From contig NC_089581.1 of the NCBI RefSeq assembly GCF_019320115.1, positions 10,541,707 to 10,605,706 of the forward strand: DNA of 64,000 bases, given 5' to 3'. Below, in pieces: positions 45,186 to 56,264 of this stretch. The notes beneath the pieces are model-generated. The model saw only the letters and a list, made by a program, of their open reading frames with translations, did not search any database and had not been told where the DNA came from. The stretch comes from Miscanthus floridulus (taxonomy: Eukaryota > Streptophyta > Magnoliopsida > Poales > Poaceae). How positions within the stretch are numbered: the stretch's first letter is position 1; the number at the start of each line of letters is the position of its first letter. The position numbers and the translations under genes are program-made.

Positions 45186-46383
45186 GCTATGGCAGACATT
45201 GCAAAGGAGGGGCTTAAGGGTTACTGGAAAGGCAACCTTCCACAGGTGCTTGTAGTTCCCTATCATCCATGGTTGATCTTGCAGTCCTGTGTTGATTCCT
45301 ATCCATCTCCATTAGCTTGTCCAAGTCATTCGCATAATTCCTTATAGCACGGTGCAACTCTTCTCGTATGAAGTTTACGAGGTCATAGTTACTCACGGTT
45401 ACACTTAGTCATCAAGTTTTTTTACATTCTTTGTGATAGTGAGTTCCTCATTTCTCTCTCACACAAGTCACAATGTTACTGCTTTTAATTCAGAAAATTT
45501 TCCGCAGAAAGGATGGTCAGCTTTCTGTATTTTGGAGACTTGCTGCTGGTCCTTGCACGGGCATGACATCTACATGTGTGATTTATTTTATTTGCTTACT
45601 CACTACCAAATGTCCCTGTATTTTTGTTTTGTCAGATATGGAAATTTGAATGTAGTTGATTTCTTCTTAGTTTTTCATGGTACATAAATTTTATCAAAAT
45701 CCATAGAATACCATCGTTAGCACATTCAGAACTTTCTACTTGTGCCTTGCTTATAGGTAACTTACCACCCGCTGGATGTTCTCCAGCTCAGGCTAGCAGT
45801 TCAATCTGGACACAACACTTTATCTTAGGTAACCACTCTTGTAAGTGCAAATTTCTTTTTTTTTTGGAAACTGGCACAGCCTGATAACTTTTTAGGTTGC
45901 TCTTAAAATGCTGAGAGAAGAAGGGCTGGCCTCCTTCTATGGAGGCTTGGGTCCATCTCTTATAGCAATTGCACCCTTATGTTGTTGTGAACTTTTGTGT
46001 TTTTGACCTGTGAGATTCCGTCTACTGCATATGAATACTATGATACATGAAAGCTCCACATAAATTTAAATATTTACATCACATTTTTTTTAACATTTCA
46101 TTCTTTTTTGATGTATAAGAATGAAGGAATTTGTCCCAGAGAAGTACAAGAATTGATGAGAAACATCTCTAGCAACTGCTCTTCTTTCAGCAACATTTGC
46201 AACTTTGATGTGTTATCCCCTAGACACTGTTAGGAGCTAGATGCAAATGAAAGGCACACCACACAATACAGTTTCTAATGCTATTCCAGGTAGTTATGCT
46301 AGCATTGCATGAGCTAATGGCTGAACCCATTTTTAAGTCTGTTTCAATGCTATGCAGGCATTGTGGAGCGTGATGGTCTAGCC
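45186..46383 (+). pseudogene. Plastid ADP/ATP carrier-like (mitochondrial carrier family) exon fragments
   Basis: Five exon-like blocks keep order and splice borders: 45186-45245 (MADIAKEGLKGYWKGNLPQ), about 45757-45828 (PLDVLQLRLAVQSGHNTLS), about 45896-46012 (VALKMLREEGLASFYGGLGP), about 46121-46288 (ATALLSATFATLMCYPLDTV) and 46358-46383 (GIVERDGLA). The PxD motif of the carrier signature (YPLDTV) and the repeat structure fit the six-helix carrier family. The closest I know are the thylakoid/envelope ADP/ATP carriers of plants. An exon is missing between the first two, the last is cut off, and stops (tandem TGATGA near 46156, TAG at about 46228) and a frameshift after GLGP make it a pseudogene. 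Confidence 0.75.
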
Positions 46384-47085
46384 GATATCGCCGTAGCGTT
46401 AGCACGGGCAACATACCCCATTCTATTTTAAAAATTCCTTATTCTTAGCTGATTCCTCTTAACTCTATACCCCAGTCAGCGACACTCAAATTACTAATTT
46501 TAGATTCTTGCAAGTGTTGATAGCATCTCAATGGATAGATGAGTAACATTTAGAGAGGGACATTTTGGTGTTAACAGCGCCCCTACATAACACAATAGTT
46601 TTCCTTTCAAATAGTTTCTTGATTGACTCTTCTTCTTTGTATTTTACTTTATCTCATCTTTAGGTAGAGCATGATGATTGTACTACAGATTTTTCCAAGA
46701 GTCACACTATGTTATCCTGAATCTATGCATATTCGTGCTACTTCAAGTTTGCAAAAGAACTAGAATTTGTGATGACACATCCCCTATTATACTGTTCTAA
46801 TTTGTTGTACTCTCGCATGCAGTTAATGTCCTCAATACGCTCTTCACCAGTCTGAATTCTCCTAGCCAGGTTGGTAGGCGAATGGCGGTGATCCTTGTGG
46901 CCAGTCATGGCAGGGCATTACTTGCTTAGGATTAGGGGTCACTAAAATGTGAGCCTTGTGATGCAGTATAGTTGCAGGCATCTAATGTAATGCATAGATC
47001 TCTCCTTTAATTCTCTTAGTGGTGATCTACCATAAAGTTTTAAGAAACATCATCGTTTGGTGTTCTGATGTGTATCTCTGAAATG
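46384..47085. other. Non-coding sequence after the carrier fragment
   Basis: Begins with ATATCGCCGTAGCGTTAGCA at 46385, a degenerate copy of the Helitron-like terminus at 47086. The rest has no recognisable gene. Confidence 0.4.
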
Positions 47086-47117
47086 TCGCCGTGGCGTTAG
47101 CACGAGCACTATACTAG
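47086..47117 (+). mobile_element. Helitron-like 3' terminus
   Basis: A small hairpin CGTGGCGTTAGCACG (47090-47104) is followed nine bases later by CTAG (47114-47117) and then T. That is the Helitron pattern: hairpin, CTRR end, insertion before T. A relative of the hairpin occurs at 46392-46405. The 5' TC end was not found, so the element's extent is unknown. Confidence 0.45.
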
Positions 47118-47623
47118 TGCAGTAGAAATTGTTTCGCACATTGAACCCAATCAAGTGAACAAAACAAGAAACAAATTGATAATACATTAATTTGTTATCT
47201 TATAGTATATTAATGATTGGAGGCCTGCATATTAATCCTCATGATATGCACCAGAAAAAATAATCCTACAAATTATCACAAAAATAGAAACATAATTCAT
47301 CTTTAATTTGGTAGGCTCTAATGATCTTTGTTGATAATATCCATTGCATCTATTATTCTTCCTCTGTTCGGCTACACTACTTGCTCTGCTTTCTAAAAAT
47401 GTATTCACCTATGCCATTATGAAAAAAATAAAGCATCCCAACAAAATTTCATCTAAATTGTTGACCTCTACTATTATGAAAGATAATTTACTTTAGGATA
47501 TTCCTCAAATTTATAACGAAGTTACTCATATTTGCCATTATGAAATAAAATAAACCAAAAATAACCTCTGAATTTTCTTTTAATTTACTAACATATGCTA
47601 TTATGAAAGATACTATTAGGTAA
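47118..47623. other. Intergenic, AT-rich
   Basis: No gene seen. CATTATGAAA-type words recur near 47418, 47470, 47533 and 47600, a degenerate dispersed repeat. Confidence 0.45.
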
Positions 47624-47639
47624 CCTCACTAGTAGAGAA

Positions 47640-47960
47640 CAGATCTTTGATCCTCGGTCAAAATGGGATCTAGTCCCGGCATTTTTTGCGCCCGGGACTA
47701 GAGAGACCTTTAGTCCCGGTTGGTTTGGTGGATCCAACCGGGACTAAAGGTCCCTGCCCAATGGCTACTGCGCCAGACAGAGGTGGCAGGGACCTTTAGT
47801 TCCGGTTGGAGCCACCAACCGGGACTAAAGGTAGACTTTTACTCCCGGTTGGTGGCTCCAACCGGAAGTAAAGGTCTACTCCCGGGCCGTGGCTGCGCCG
47901 GGGGTTGGAAAGTTACGTTTAGTCCCGGTTGAAGCCACCAACCAGGACTAAAGGTCCCCC
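47640..47960. repeat. 5' subterminal repeats of the CACTA element
   Basis: At least eight copies of AGTCCCGG/CCGGGACT-type words in direct and inverted pairs, able to form hairpins (for example around CCAACCGGGACTAAAGG). Putative transposase binding region. A TATA-like TTTATAT at 47962-47968 follows. Confidence 0.85.
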
Positions 47961-48420
47961 CTTTATATCTCGGCCGTCTCCTTCTTCCTCCCCAAGCCCG
48001 AGCTCAGCACATTTTGAAGCTCACTGTACTAGTGTTCTTGCTTCCTCCCTCCATTGTTCCTCCATCCATTCTTCGATTCCTCCGTCGATTTCTTTGATTC
48101 TTCAGTTGTAAAGGTTATCAATCTCATACTCTCATTTTTCATCATTGACTTATATCATATTGTTCACTATATATATATATATTGTTTTTATGGTGTTTTT
48201 TTTTATTTGTAAACAATTTGAGCTCAAAATAACTTATAGTTTGCATATTTGGATGAAGAAAGGTTAAAGTAGGTATTTAAAATTAGTATTCACTTTTTAT
48301 TTCTAGCATGCATAGCACACTTCATTGTTTAGAGATATAGATAATTTTATAGTTTCTTAATTTTATTTGTTTATAAAATGATAAATTTATAGTGTATTAA
48401 AAAATGAGTATAGAGATTAG

Positions 48421-48832
48421 ATGGCAACTGCTTCCGGGTCCTCAGCCTCTCATGGGTTTCCAAAGCGACTTAGGTCGGGCCTCCCTCTCATTCCATACGG
48501 CAAGTGTCATGATGAGACGAAGATTGTGTGGAGTACCGAGTGAAGAAGGAGGGTCCCAACAATGATCGTATCTTCTACAAGTGTCCGGATCATAATATGA
48601 GTTATTTTATCGTATTTTATGATTATGGTTAGTTTATACCTATTTTCATGATGATTTTGATTAAAGTTCTAATTTTTTGTTTTAATTTCAGTGGGATGGT
48701 AGTGGACGATGTTCAGGCTTCTACTAGGAGGAAGAGTATGTTGAACTCGTGCAAAAATATCTTGCACAACAGGCAGATACGGTGGCTAATGAGGCAGTGA
48801 TCCAGCCGAAGAAGCCCAAAGATGTTGCATAA
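48421..48832 (+). pseudogene. GRF-type zinc-finger protein of the CACTA element
   Basis: From ATG 48421 (MATASGSSAS) the product reads RSGLPLIPYGKCHDETKIVW. A one-base loss near 48538 then shifts the frame to EYRVKKEGPNNDRIFYKCPD. A second exon after TTTCAG (about 48692) reads WDGSGRCSGFY, a TAG, then EEEYVELVQKYLAQQADTV, ending at TAA 48830-48832. Cysteines and histidine are spaced as in the GRF zinc-binding domain (GKCHDE...YKCPDH...GRCSGFY). Small GRF proteins accompany many plant CACTAs and may bind nucleic acid. Role inferred. Confidence 0.6.
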
Positions 48833-49043
48833 TCGGGGGATCTGTCTATTTTAGTTGAGATTGGTCGCGAAATCCTTGTGCTCCTGAAATGTATTTTAGC
48901 TTTAGTTCTTTTAGTGGTAGTTGGGATTGTCTACATTGTAGCGATGCTTTCATAAATTTGTACCTTTTGTGGTGGCACGCGTGTTGTATAAATAATTAAT
49001 TATGATCTAGGTTTTAATATGGTATTTATGTCATGTAATGCAG

Positions 49044-52000
49044 ATGAGCCGGCATTAGATGTATAATGCTGATCGCCGCTCCCAAGAGTTCATTGACGGT
49101 GTGCATTCTTTGTTACGTGCAGCCGAGGCAAACAAACACGACGGTTTCATGTGCTGCCCATGTGCCATATGTAAGAATACGGTGGAATATCCTTGCTCAA
49201 GGACTCTTCATTCACACTTGTTCAAGTTGGGTTTCATGCCAAACTATATTTGTTGGATGAAGCACGGAGAAACCAGCGTTGTAATGGAAGAAGGTGAAGA
49301 AGAACAATGGGACGACAATGATATTATTCTCAATGGTGCGTGCTTCAATGATACTGCAATGGGAGAAGCTAAAGAAGAGGTAGCCGCAGAAGATGTGCCT
49401 GCTGATGATCTTTGTCATGTCATTTGTGACGCACAAAGAGAATGTGAAAGTGAAAAGAAGAAGATCAAGTTCGAGCGGATGCTAGAAGATCACAAGAAAT
49501 TGATGTACCCAACTTATGATGCAGGGCAGAAAAAGTTGGGAACCACACTAGAATTGCTGCAATGGAAGGCAAAGAATGGTGTATCTGATAAGGGATTTGG
49601 AGAGTTACTAAAAATCCAAAAGAAAATGCTTCCGAAGGATAATGAATTGCCCGCCACTACCTATGAAGCAAAACAAGTTGTTTGTCCTATGGGGCTAGAA
49701 ATCGAGAAGATACATGCATGTCCTAATGACTACATCCTCTACCATGGCAAAGAGTAAGAGAAATTGGATGCATGCCCGGTATGCCATGCATCGAGGTATA
49801 AGATCAGGCGAGATGACCCTGGTGATGTTGAGGGTGAACGTCCACGAAAGAAAATCCCTACCAAGGTTATGTGGTATGCTCCTATAATACCACGCTTGAA
49901 GTGTCTGTTTAGAAACAAAGAACATGCAAAATTATTGCGATGGCACAAAAAAGACCGTAAGGTAGACAATATGTTGAGACACCTTGCTGATGGGTCCCAG
50001 TGGAGAGCAATCGACAGAGAATTCCCGAAGTTTACAAATGATGCAAGAAACTTAAGGTTTGCTTTAAGTATAGATGGTATCAATCCTTTTGGAGAGCAGA
50101 ACAGTAGTCATAGCACTTGGCATGTTACTCTAAGTATCTACAACCTTCCTCCTTGGTTATGCATGAAGCGGATGTTCATTATGATGCCTGTGCTCATCCA
50201 AGGCCCAAAGCAACCTGGCAATGACATCGATGTGTACCTGAGACCACTTATTGATGAACTTCTCATTTTGTGGAATAAAGAAGGTGTACGTGTGTGGGAT
50301 GAGTACAAACAGGAACACTTCGATCTGCGAGCATTGTTGTTCATAACAATCAATGATTGGCCTACTCTAGGTAATCTTTTAGGATAGTCAAATAAGTGAT
50401 ATAATGCATGCACACACTGCTTCAGTGATATTAGAGGTGTATTCTTGAAAAAATGTCGAAAGGTCGTTTACCTTGGCCATCGTCGATTTCTTCCTGCAAA
50501 TCACCCCGTAAGAAAGAAAGGCAAGCATTTTAAAGGGAAGGCAGACCACCTAACCAAGCCTCGCAACCAAACCGGTGAGGATGTACTCGATATGGTCAAT
50601 GATGTGAAAGTCGTCTTTGGAAAAGGACATGGCAGCCAACCTGTTCCGAACGACGCTAACGGTCATGCACCCATGTGGAAGAAGAAGTCCATATTTTGGG
50701 AGCTACCCTATTGGCAAGTCCTAGAGGTCCACAGCTCGATCGACGTGATGCACCTGACGAAGAATCTTTGTATGAACCTGCTAGGCTTCATGGGTGTGTA
50801 TGGAAAGCCTAAGGACACATTTGAAGCACAATAGGACCTGCATTGTTTGAGAGAAAGAGACAACCTGCATCTAGAGAACATAGATGATGGACGCCATTAC
50901 TTATGTCCTGCCAGCTACACTCTAAGCAAAGAGGAGAAGAAAATCATGTTTGAATGCTTAAACAACATCAAGGTACCATCTGGATTCTCCTCGAATATAA
51001 AGGGTATTATAAATGTGCCAGAGAAAAAATTCTATAACTTAAAGTCCCATGATTGTCACGTTCTCATGATGCAATTACTTCCAGTTGCATTAAGAGGAAT
51101 TCTACCTCCAAATGTACGTCTAGCCACCATGAAGCTATGTGCATTCCTCAATGCAATTTCTCAGAAGGCAATTGATCCAACTGATCTAGCTAAACTATAG
51201 AATGATGTGGTTCAATGTCTCGTCAGCTTTGAATTGGTGTTCCCTCCTTCCTTCTTTGGTATCATGACACACCTCCTAGTTCACCTAGTCAAGGAGATTT
51301 TCATTCTCGGTCCTGTGTTCCTACACAACATGTTCCCCTTAGAGAGATTCATGGGAGTCCTAAAGAAATATGTTCACAACCGTGCTCACCTAGAAGGAAG
51401 CATCGCCAAGGGCTATGGAACAGAAGAGGTCATTGAGTTCTGTGTTGACTTTATTCCTGACCTTGACTCGATTGGTGTTCCTGAATCGAGACATGAGGGG
51501 AGACTAAGCGGAAAGGAGATACTAGGGAGGAAAACATATATTGGTATGAAGGATGATTATTTCAATAAAGCGCACTACACAGTTCTATAGAACTCCTCTT
51601 TGGTAGATCCGTATATTGAGACACACAAGGATCTCTTACGATCTGAGTTTCTAGGGAAGACTGAAGATTGGATTACGCGTAAGCACATGGAAACTTTTGG
51701 CGGTTGGTTGCAAAAAAATTGTCAAGGTGATGAGAGCATCCATGAGCAACTGTATTTATTGGCTATGCAACCATCATGGCATATCGTCACATACAAAGGG
51801 TATGAGATAAATGGGAACATATTCTACATAGTAGCCCAAGATAAAAGGAGTACCAACCAAAATAGTGGTGTCCACATAGATTCTACAGACCCGAATGGGA
51901 ATAAGTAGACATATTGTGGCCGCATAGATGAAATATGGGAACTAGAATATGCACCTACTTTAAAGATCCCATTGTTCAAGTGTCAATGGGTCAAGGTGAC

Positions 52001-52394
52001 CGGAGGCAGGGTAACAGTAGACAACGAGTATGGAATGACAACAGTAGACCTTAGTAATATTGGGTACAAAGACGAACTATTTGTCCTTCTCAAGGATGTG
52101 AATCAGGTGTTCTATGTCAATGATATGTCTACCAAACCAAAAAGAGGGAAAAACAATAATGACTCAACCAAAGAGCCAAAGCGCCACATAGTTCTTTCAG
52201 GAAAAAGAGTCATCATGGGAATTGAGGACAAGTCGGACATGTCAGAAGATTATGAAAAGGATGACCAAATTCCGCCCTTCAAAGTGAACAAAGACCCTAG
52301 CATCTTGGTAAATGATGAGGACACTCCATGGTTACGACATGATCATAACCAAGGGACATACGTAAAGAAGAAGTTCACTGCTGTGCCCACTTGA
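49044..52394 (+). pseudogene. tnp2-like: TNP2-like CACTA transposase, one frame with scattered stops
   Basis: ATG 49044 follows an acceptor (TAATGCAG). The frame of about 1117 codons is maintained to TGA 52392-52394. Order: transposase-associated N-terminal zinc region (about 49059-49260, CCPCAICKNTVEYPCSRTLHSH), the TNP2 catalytic domain (about 49760-50800, DACPVCHASRYKIR, SIDGINPFGEQNSSHSTWHV, CMKRMFIMMPVLIQGPKQPG, VLEVHSSIDVMHLTKNLCMN), then conserved C-terminal domains known as DUF4218 (about 51050-51450) and DUF4216 (about 51900-52100). Stops at 49056, 49755, 50385, 50397, 50832, 51198, 51588 and 51906. Six are TAG, one TAA, one TGA. Inactive as read. Confidence 0.9.
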
Positions 52395-52838
52395 TGATAT
52401 AGTGATTTAATGTAGTGTGTGTTTGAGATATTACGTAATAATTGTGAATTCAGATGTTTATTATGTCGTGTTTCAAATTAAATCAATGTTTGATTTGGTG
52501 GGATTTCTCTCTCGCAAAGTTAAATTAGGATATTGAGTGATGAAAAATTAAAATATTAACGTTAAAATGATGTGAAAACAAATTTCCTGTCCAAAACCAA
52601 TAGTTTTAATAATTTTAATTAAACACTACAATTTTGCATTAACAAAATAATAAATATTAGTTACATTATATTTTATAATTACAACAAAAAATAAAAAAAG
52701 TTAGGTTATAGATTTTTCCTATGTGCAATAAAGAAAAACAAAATCCATATTTTAACAAAATAATTTTATGCCTTTTATTTAATTTACTATGTATTTAACA
52801 AGACTATTGCATTTCTATTAAAAAAATTTGCTCAAAAC
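52395..52838. other. AT-rich spacer between CACTA genes
   Basis: Probable 3' UTR and spacer after the transposase, without gene or repeat. Confidence 0.5.
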
Positions 52839-53030
52839 ATGCGGGAAACGAAACTACAGCCCACCTTTACTCCCGGGTGGGAAGCCCACCTAGGAGTAAA
52901 GGTGGGCTGCAGTTTCGTGGCCCGCCAAAAAAAACCTTTGCTCCTGGTGCGTGTTACCAACGTAACACGCACCGGGAGTAAAGGACCTTTACTCCTAGCT
53001 GGTGGCTGGCACCGGGAGTAAATCTCCCTG
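52839..53030. repeat. Internal block of subterminal-type inverted repeats
   Basis: CCCACCTTTACTCCCGGGTGGG and several TTTACTCC/GGAGTAAA words form nested hairpins in mid-element. They resemble the element's terminal TAGTCCCGG repeats but use the ACTCC variant. They lie just upstream of the TATA box for the second gene. Confidence 0.75.
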
Positions 53031-53031
53031 G

Positions 53032-53039
53032 TATATAAG
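53032..53039 (+). promoter_or_regulatory. TATA box for the second CACTA gene
   Basis: TATATAAG in CTGGTATATAAGCGCC, followed by a GC-rich leader with CTTCTTCC runs. The coding start of the downstream gene is 1.4 kb away, so the leader must be long or spliced. Confidence 0.55.
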
Positions 53040-53825
53040 CGCCAGTGCCTGGCGCAGATCGATCCCCTCCTCTTCTTCCTCGTCGAACACCGCCGCCCTT
53101 TCTCTCTTCTTCCTCATGCCACCGCTAATTCGTCTTCCCCTGCCGGTGCTGTCGCACGCCTATCGCTGCCGCACGCCGGTCGCCACCCCCACCTCAAACA
53201 CCGATGCTGCCGCACATCGGTCGCCACCCCGCCCGACGCCGATCGCCCGTCCCCCGCGCATCAGCCCGCCGCCGTGACACCGGAGCCCGCGCCTCGCCTC
53301 GTGCGGCCGCCGACGCCTCTCCGGCCGCCCCCAACACTGGAGAGCCGGCTAGCCCATGCCACCGGAGCCCGCCCCGCCTCGCCTTGTGCAGTACCCTGGC
53401 CAGCCGACCGCCTCAGTCGCCTCGTGCGTGCGGCCGCCGACACTACGCCACCGGTCTTCCTCATCGGTGGGGGGCCTCACGTTGTCGTTGTCAGCATGTC
53501 GGCCGCCTCTACCCCACCGCCGCCCCTAGCAGTTCACGTCGAGCATCGCCCCCGGCCCAACCCGCCTCACGTCGTCATCGTCAGCAGAGTCCGTAGTGTG
53601 CGCGCCCTCGACGCCGGTCGCCACCGCGCCGACACGGCCTGGCCTACTCTGCTGTGCCAACCACCACCCTAGCCCATTCTGTGCCGATGTCGAGACCACG
53701 CCGCTCGTCTTGCCATACATCCTTGTCCTTGATCATGATCCATATGTTTCCATCATTTGTATTCATATGCATGTATATATACATCACGGAGCACTGTCGC
53801 CCTCGTTTGCCCATGTGTTTCTATA
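53040..53825 (+). other. GC-rich leader of the second CACTA gene
   Basis: Cytosine-rich sequence (many GCCGCC, CCGCC words), open in several plus frames because of composition. No domain is seen. Likely transcribed leader. Confidence 0.4.
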
Positions 53826-54060
53826 TATACGGCAGAGCATCGCCGCCCTCGTTCGCCCTAGGGTTTAGGGTTTATACGGCGGAGCACCGCCTCCCTCGTT
53901 CGCCCTAGGGTTTAGGGTTTATACGGCGGAGCACCGCCACTCTTGTTCACCCTAGGGTTTAGGGTTTATACGGTGGAGCACCGCCACCCTCGTTCGCCCT
54001 AGGGTTTAGGGTTTATACGGCGGAGCACCGCCGCCCTCGTTCACCCATGTGTACAAACAT
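53826..54060. repeat. 47-bp minisatellite with telomere-like TTTAGGG motifs
   Basis: The unit includes CCCTAGGGTTTAGGGTTTAT followed by ACGGCGGAGCACCGCC and CTCGTTCG. TATACGG recurs at 53873, 53920, 53967 and 54014, period 47, about five copies. GGGTTTAGGGTTTA is the plant telomere-type heptamer in tandem, and GGCGGAGCACCGCC is a near-palindrome in each unit. Confidence 0.9.
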
Positions 54061-54172
54061 ATTTACGGCGGAACGGAGTACCGCCACTCTTGTCACACCA
54101 CCGTCTCTCGTGGCCTAGTCGATCAACATTCGTATTATCGTTATTGTTAACACTAAACAATCACACTAGGCT

Positions 54173-54248
54173 GAATTGCGTCGGTGACTAGGGCGAACCG
54201 CGTTGTTGATGTCACCGACGTGGTTCGCCCTAGTCACCGACGCAATTC
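54173..54248. repeat. 76-bp palindrome (31-bp arms, 14-bp loop)
   Basis: Arms 54173-54203 and 54218-54248 are inverted repeats with one mismatch: GAATTGCGTCGGTGACTAGG on the left and its complement on the right. Further AATTCGCCCT-like words follow to about 54330. Confidence 0.88.
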
Positions 54249-54426
54249 GCCCTTGGCCGTTTATGTATAGCCCTAATTCACCCTAGTACCGATGCAGTTC
54301 GCCCTAGTGTGGCGAATTGCGTCCGTGACCGAGGGGCAAGATTTAATAATGCATATTGTTCGTAGATTTTATGCATGTAAGCAAAGATTTGACGTACTAT
54401 ATATTGGTTTTGTTTTTTGAAGCTAG

Positions 54427-55672
54427 ATGGCCGACCCAAGAAACATGGATGAGGAGGAGTTGATGATGAATTTGATCAACACTGGCACTCAAGTTGCCAA
54501 CGATGATGGTGCTAAAAATAACGTGCAAGAGGATGCAGATGACGGGAGTCAGTACTTAGCCCTTGAACAAAATGAGCAACAACATATTGGCCAAGTATAG
54601 ATTTTTTATTATCATATGTCTTATGTGTGCTCATGACATTAAAAATAATGTTTATGTTTTGTAGCCCTCTGGATCGACATCAACAACTACAACGAAGAGT
54701 AAAAATGTTCGAGGTCCCAAAAAGCCATTGGAGGGCCGCTTCATCATCTTGGAGTTCAATGTGGATACAGGTGAACCAGGGGGGGGGGCAAATAAAATGA
54801 AATTCATGCACCACTATGGTTACCTTGTAAGGGACCAGCTCCTGATCAGTACCCGCGAATGGAAGAAGACCAATGCTCCTCATATCAGTTTTATCTTTGA
54901 TCGTGACAAGACATTAATTTGGAATAATGTCTTGGAACATTTCACGCTCCAAACAGATGGTTATGATGATATAATAGATGGTGATGAATTGAAGGAGCGA
55001 GTTAGGGATTGGGCAATGAAGAAGATGGCCACCCAGTTTTAGACTTGAAAGAAACACCTATACACGACGTATGTCAAGAAGAACATAGCACCAGATTTCA
55101 CTGTTCTAGGCCCGATCTCAAAGCAGAGGCCCTATTGGGATGAGTTTGTACAGTACAAGACGTCAGAAAAGGGTGTGAGTCGGGTGATAAAGAACCAACA
55201 TAATGCCCAACAGAAGACATACCACCATAACTTGGGATCAAGTGGCTACCCGACTACCATTAAGAAGTGGAACAAAATGGAAGCAGACCTTCTTGCCAAG
55301 GGTATCACACCAGAATCACTCGAGTGGGGAGAGCATGCAAAGAATTGGTTTTTTGCTCATGGGGGAACACTGGACCAGGAGACAAGGAAGTGCGTTTATG
55401 GTGCAAGACTGTAAGAAGCAGCCACAAGATTGTTTTATGCTCAGAGAGCTACTGCTAGTGGTGCATTCAGGCCCAATAGAGAGAAGGATGAACTGACATA
55501 CGCCATCGGGACTATTGAACACGGTGGCCAAACTAGAGGCAAAGGAAGTGTCTCGTGGGAGCATGGATTCCCTCAGGATAGACCTTCCTACAGAAGCCGC
55601 CAGAGAAAGAAGGAAGAAGAGGCACAGCAGCTCCAGAGGTTGGAGGAAGCGGTGCGTGAAGCATAGGAGTGG
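54427..55672 (+). pseudogene. Second CACTA protein, Ptta/En/Spm-type domain
   Basis: Exon 1 starts at ATG 54427 (MADPRNMDEEELMM) and ends near 54594 (GQ|GTATAG). After TTTTGTAG at 54664, exon 2 reads KKPLEGRFIILEFNVDTGEP, a region of the plant transposase family called Ptta/En/Spm (PF03004), with RDWAMKKMATQF and NLGSSGYPTTIKKWNKMEAD. Stops: TAG and TGA near 55040-55048, TAA at 55412, and TAG/TAA near 55666-55676. In En/Spm systems this second protein binds the subterminal repeats. That role is inferred here from position and domain. Confidence 0.75.
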
Positions 55673-56230
55673 GAATAAACCTTGAAGCAAGAATGCAGGA
55701 GGAAATTAGAAGGCAAGTGCAAATAGCAGTGAGTGCAAGCAAGCAGACATCAGAGCTAGGAATCAACATTAGCCCCCTGCTCAGTTGAAAAGTAGCTGCG
55801 CTTCCACGGAGATACCAAATCAAGGGGACACAGGACTGTGCTTCCCTGTGGATGATGTCACTGAACCTTGTACATTGTGTGAGCTACACATTCTGAAGGG
55901 GAATTCCACAATCAAGGTGGCTATCAGTCTTGTTAATCCTATCGACCGAACCAAGACACCAAGGATTCATGGAAATATAATCCAAGAAGGATATGCTACC
56001 ATCTCGGTAGATAAAGCTGAAAAAGGTTTTAGTGATTTGTCTCTTGACATTCCTGGAGGTGATGGCGAGAAGACTCTAGGAGAAGCAGAGAAGACATTCA
56101 TTCTATGGCGCAAGCGCTACATCATCATTCCCAGGATGTTGCCTCCACCTCCTCTGAACTACCTCACCATAGGAGCGGATGAAAACACTACATCATTAAT
56201 TTATATATGCTTAAATAATTAACAATCTGC
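55673..56230 (+). pseudogene. Linker domain of the second CACTA protein
   Basis: A frameshift near 55785 moves the reading to another frame: VDDVTEPCTLCELHILKGNS, ATISVDKAEKGFSDLSLDIP and FILWRKRYIIIP. This conserved module follows the Ptta domain in many grass CACTA proteins. It ends near a donor before 56220. Confidence 0.6.
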
Positions 56231-56264
56231 TCATAATAATATGTCATTCCTTTTTTTTTGTAGC

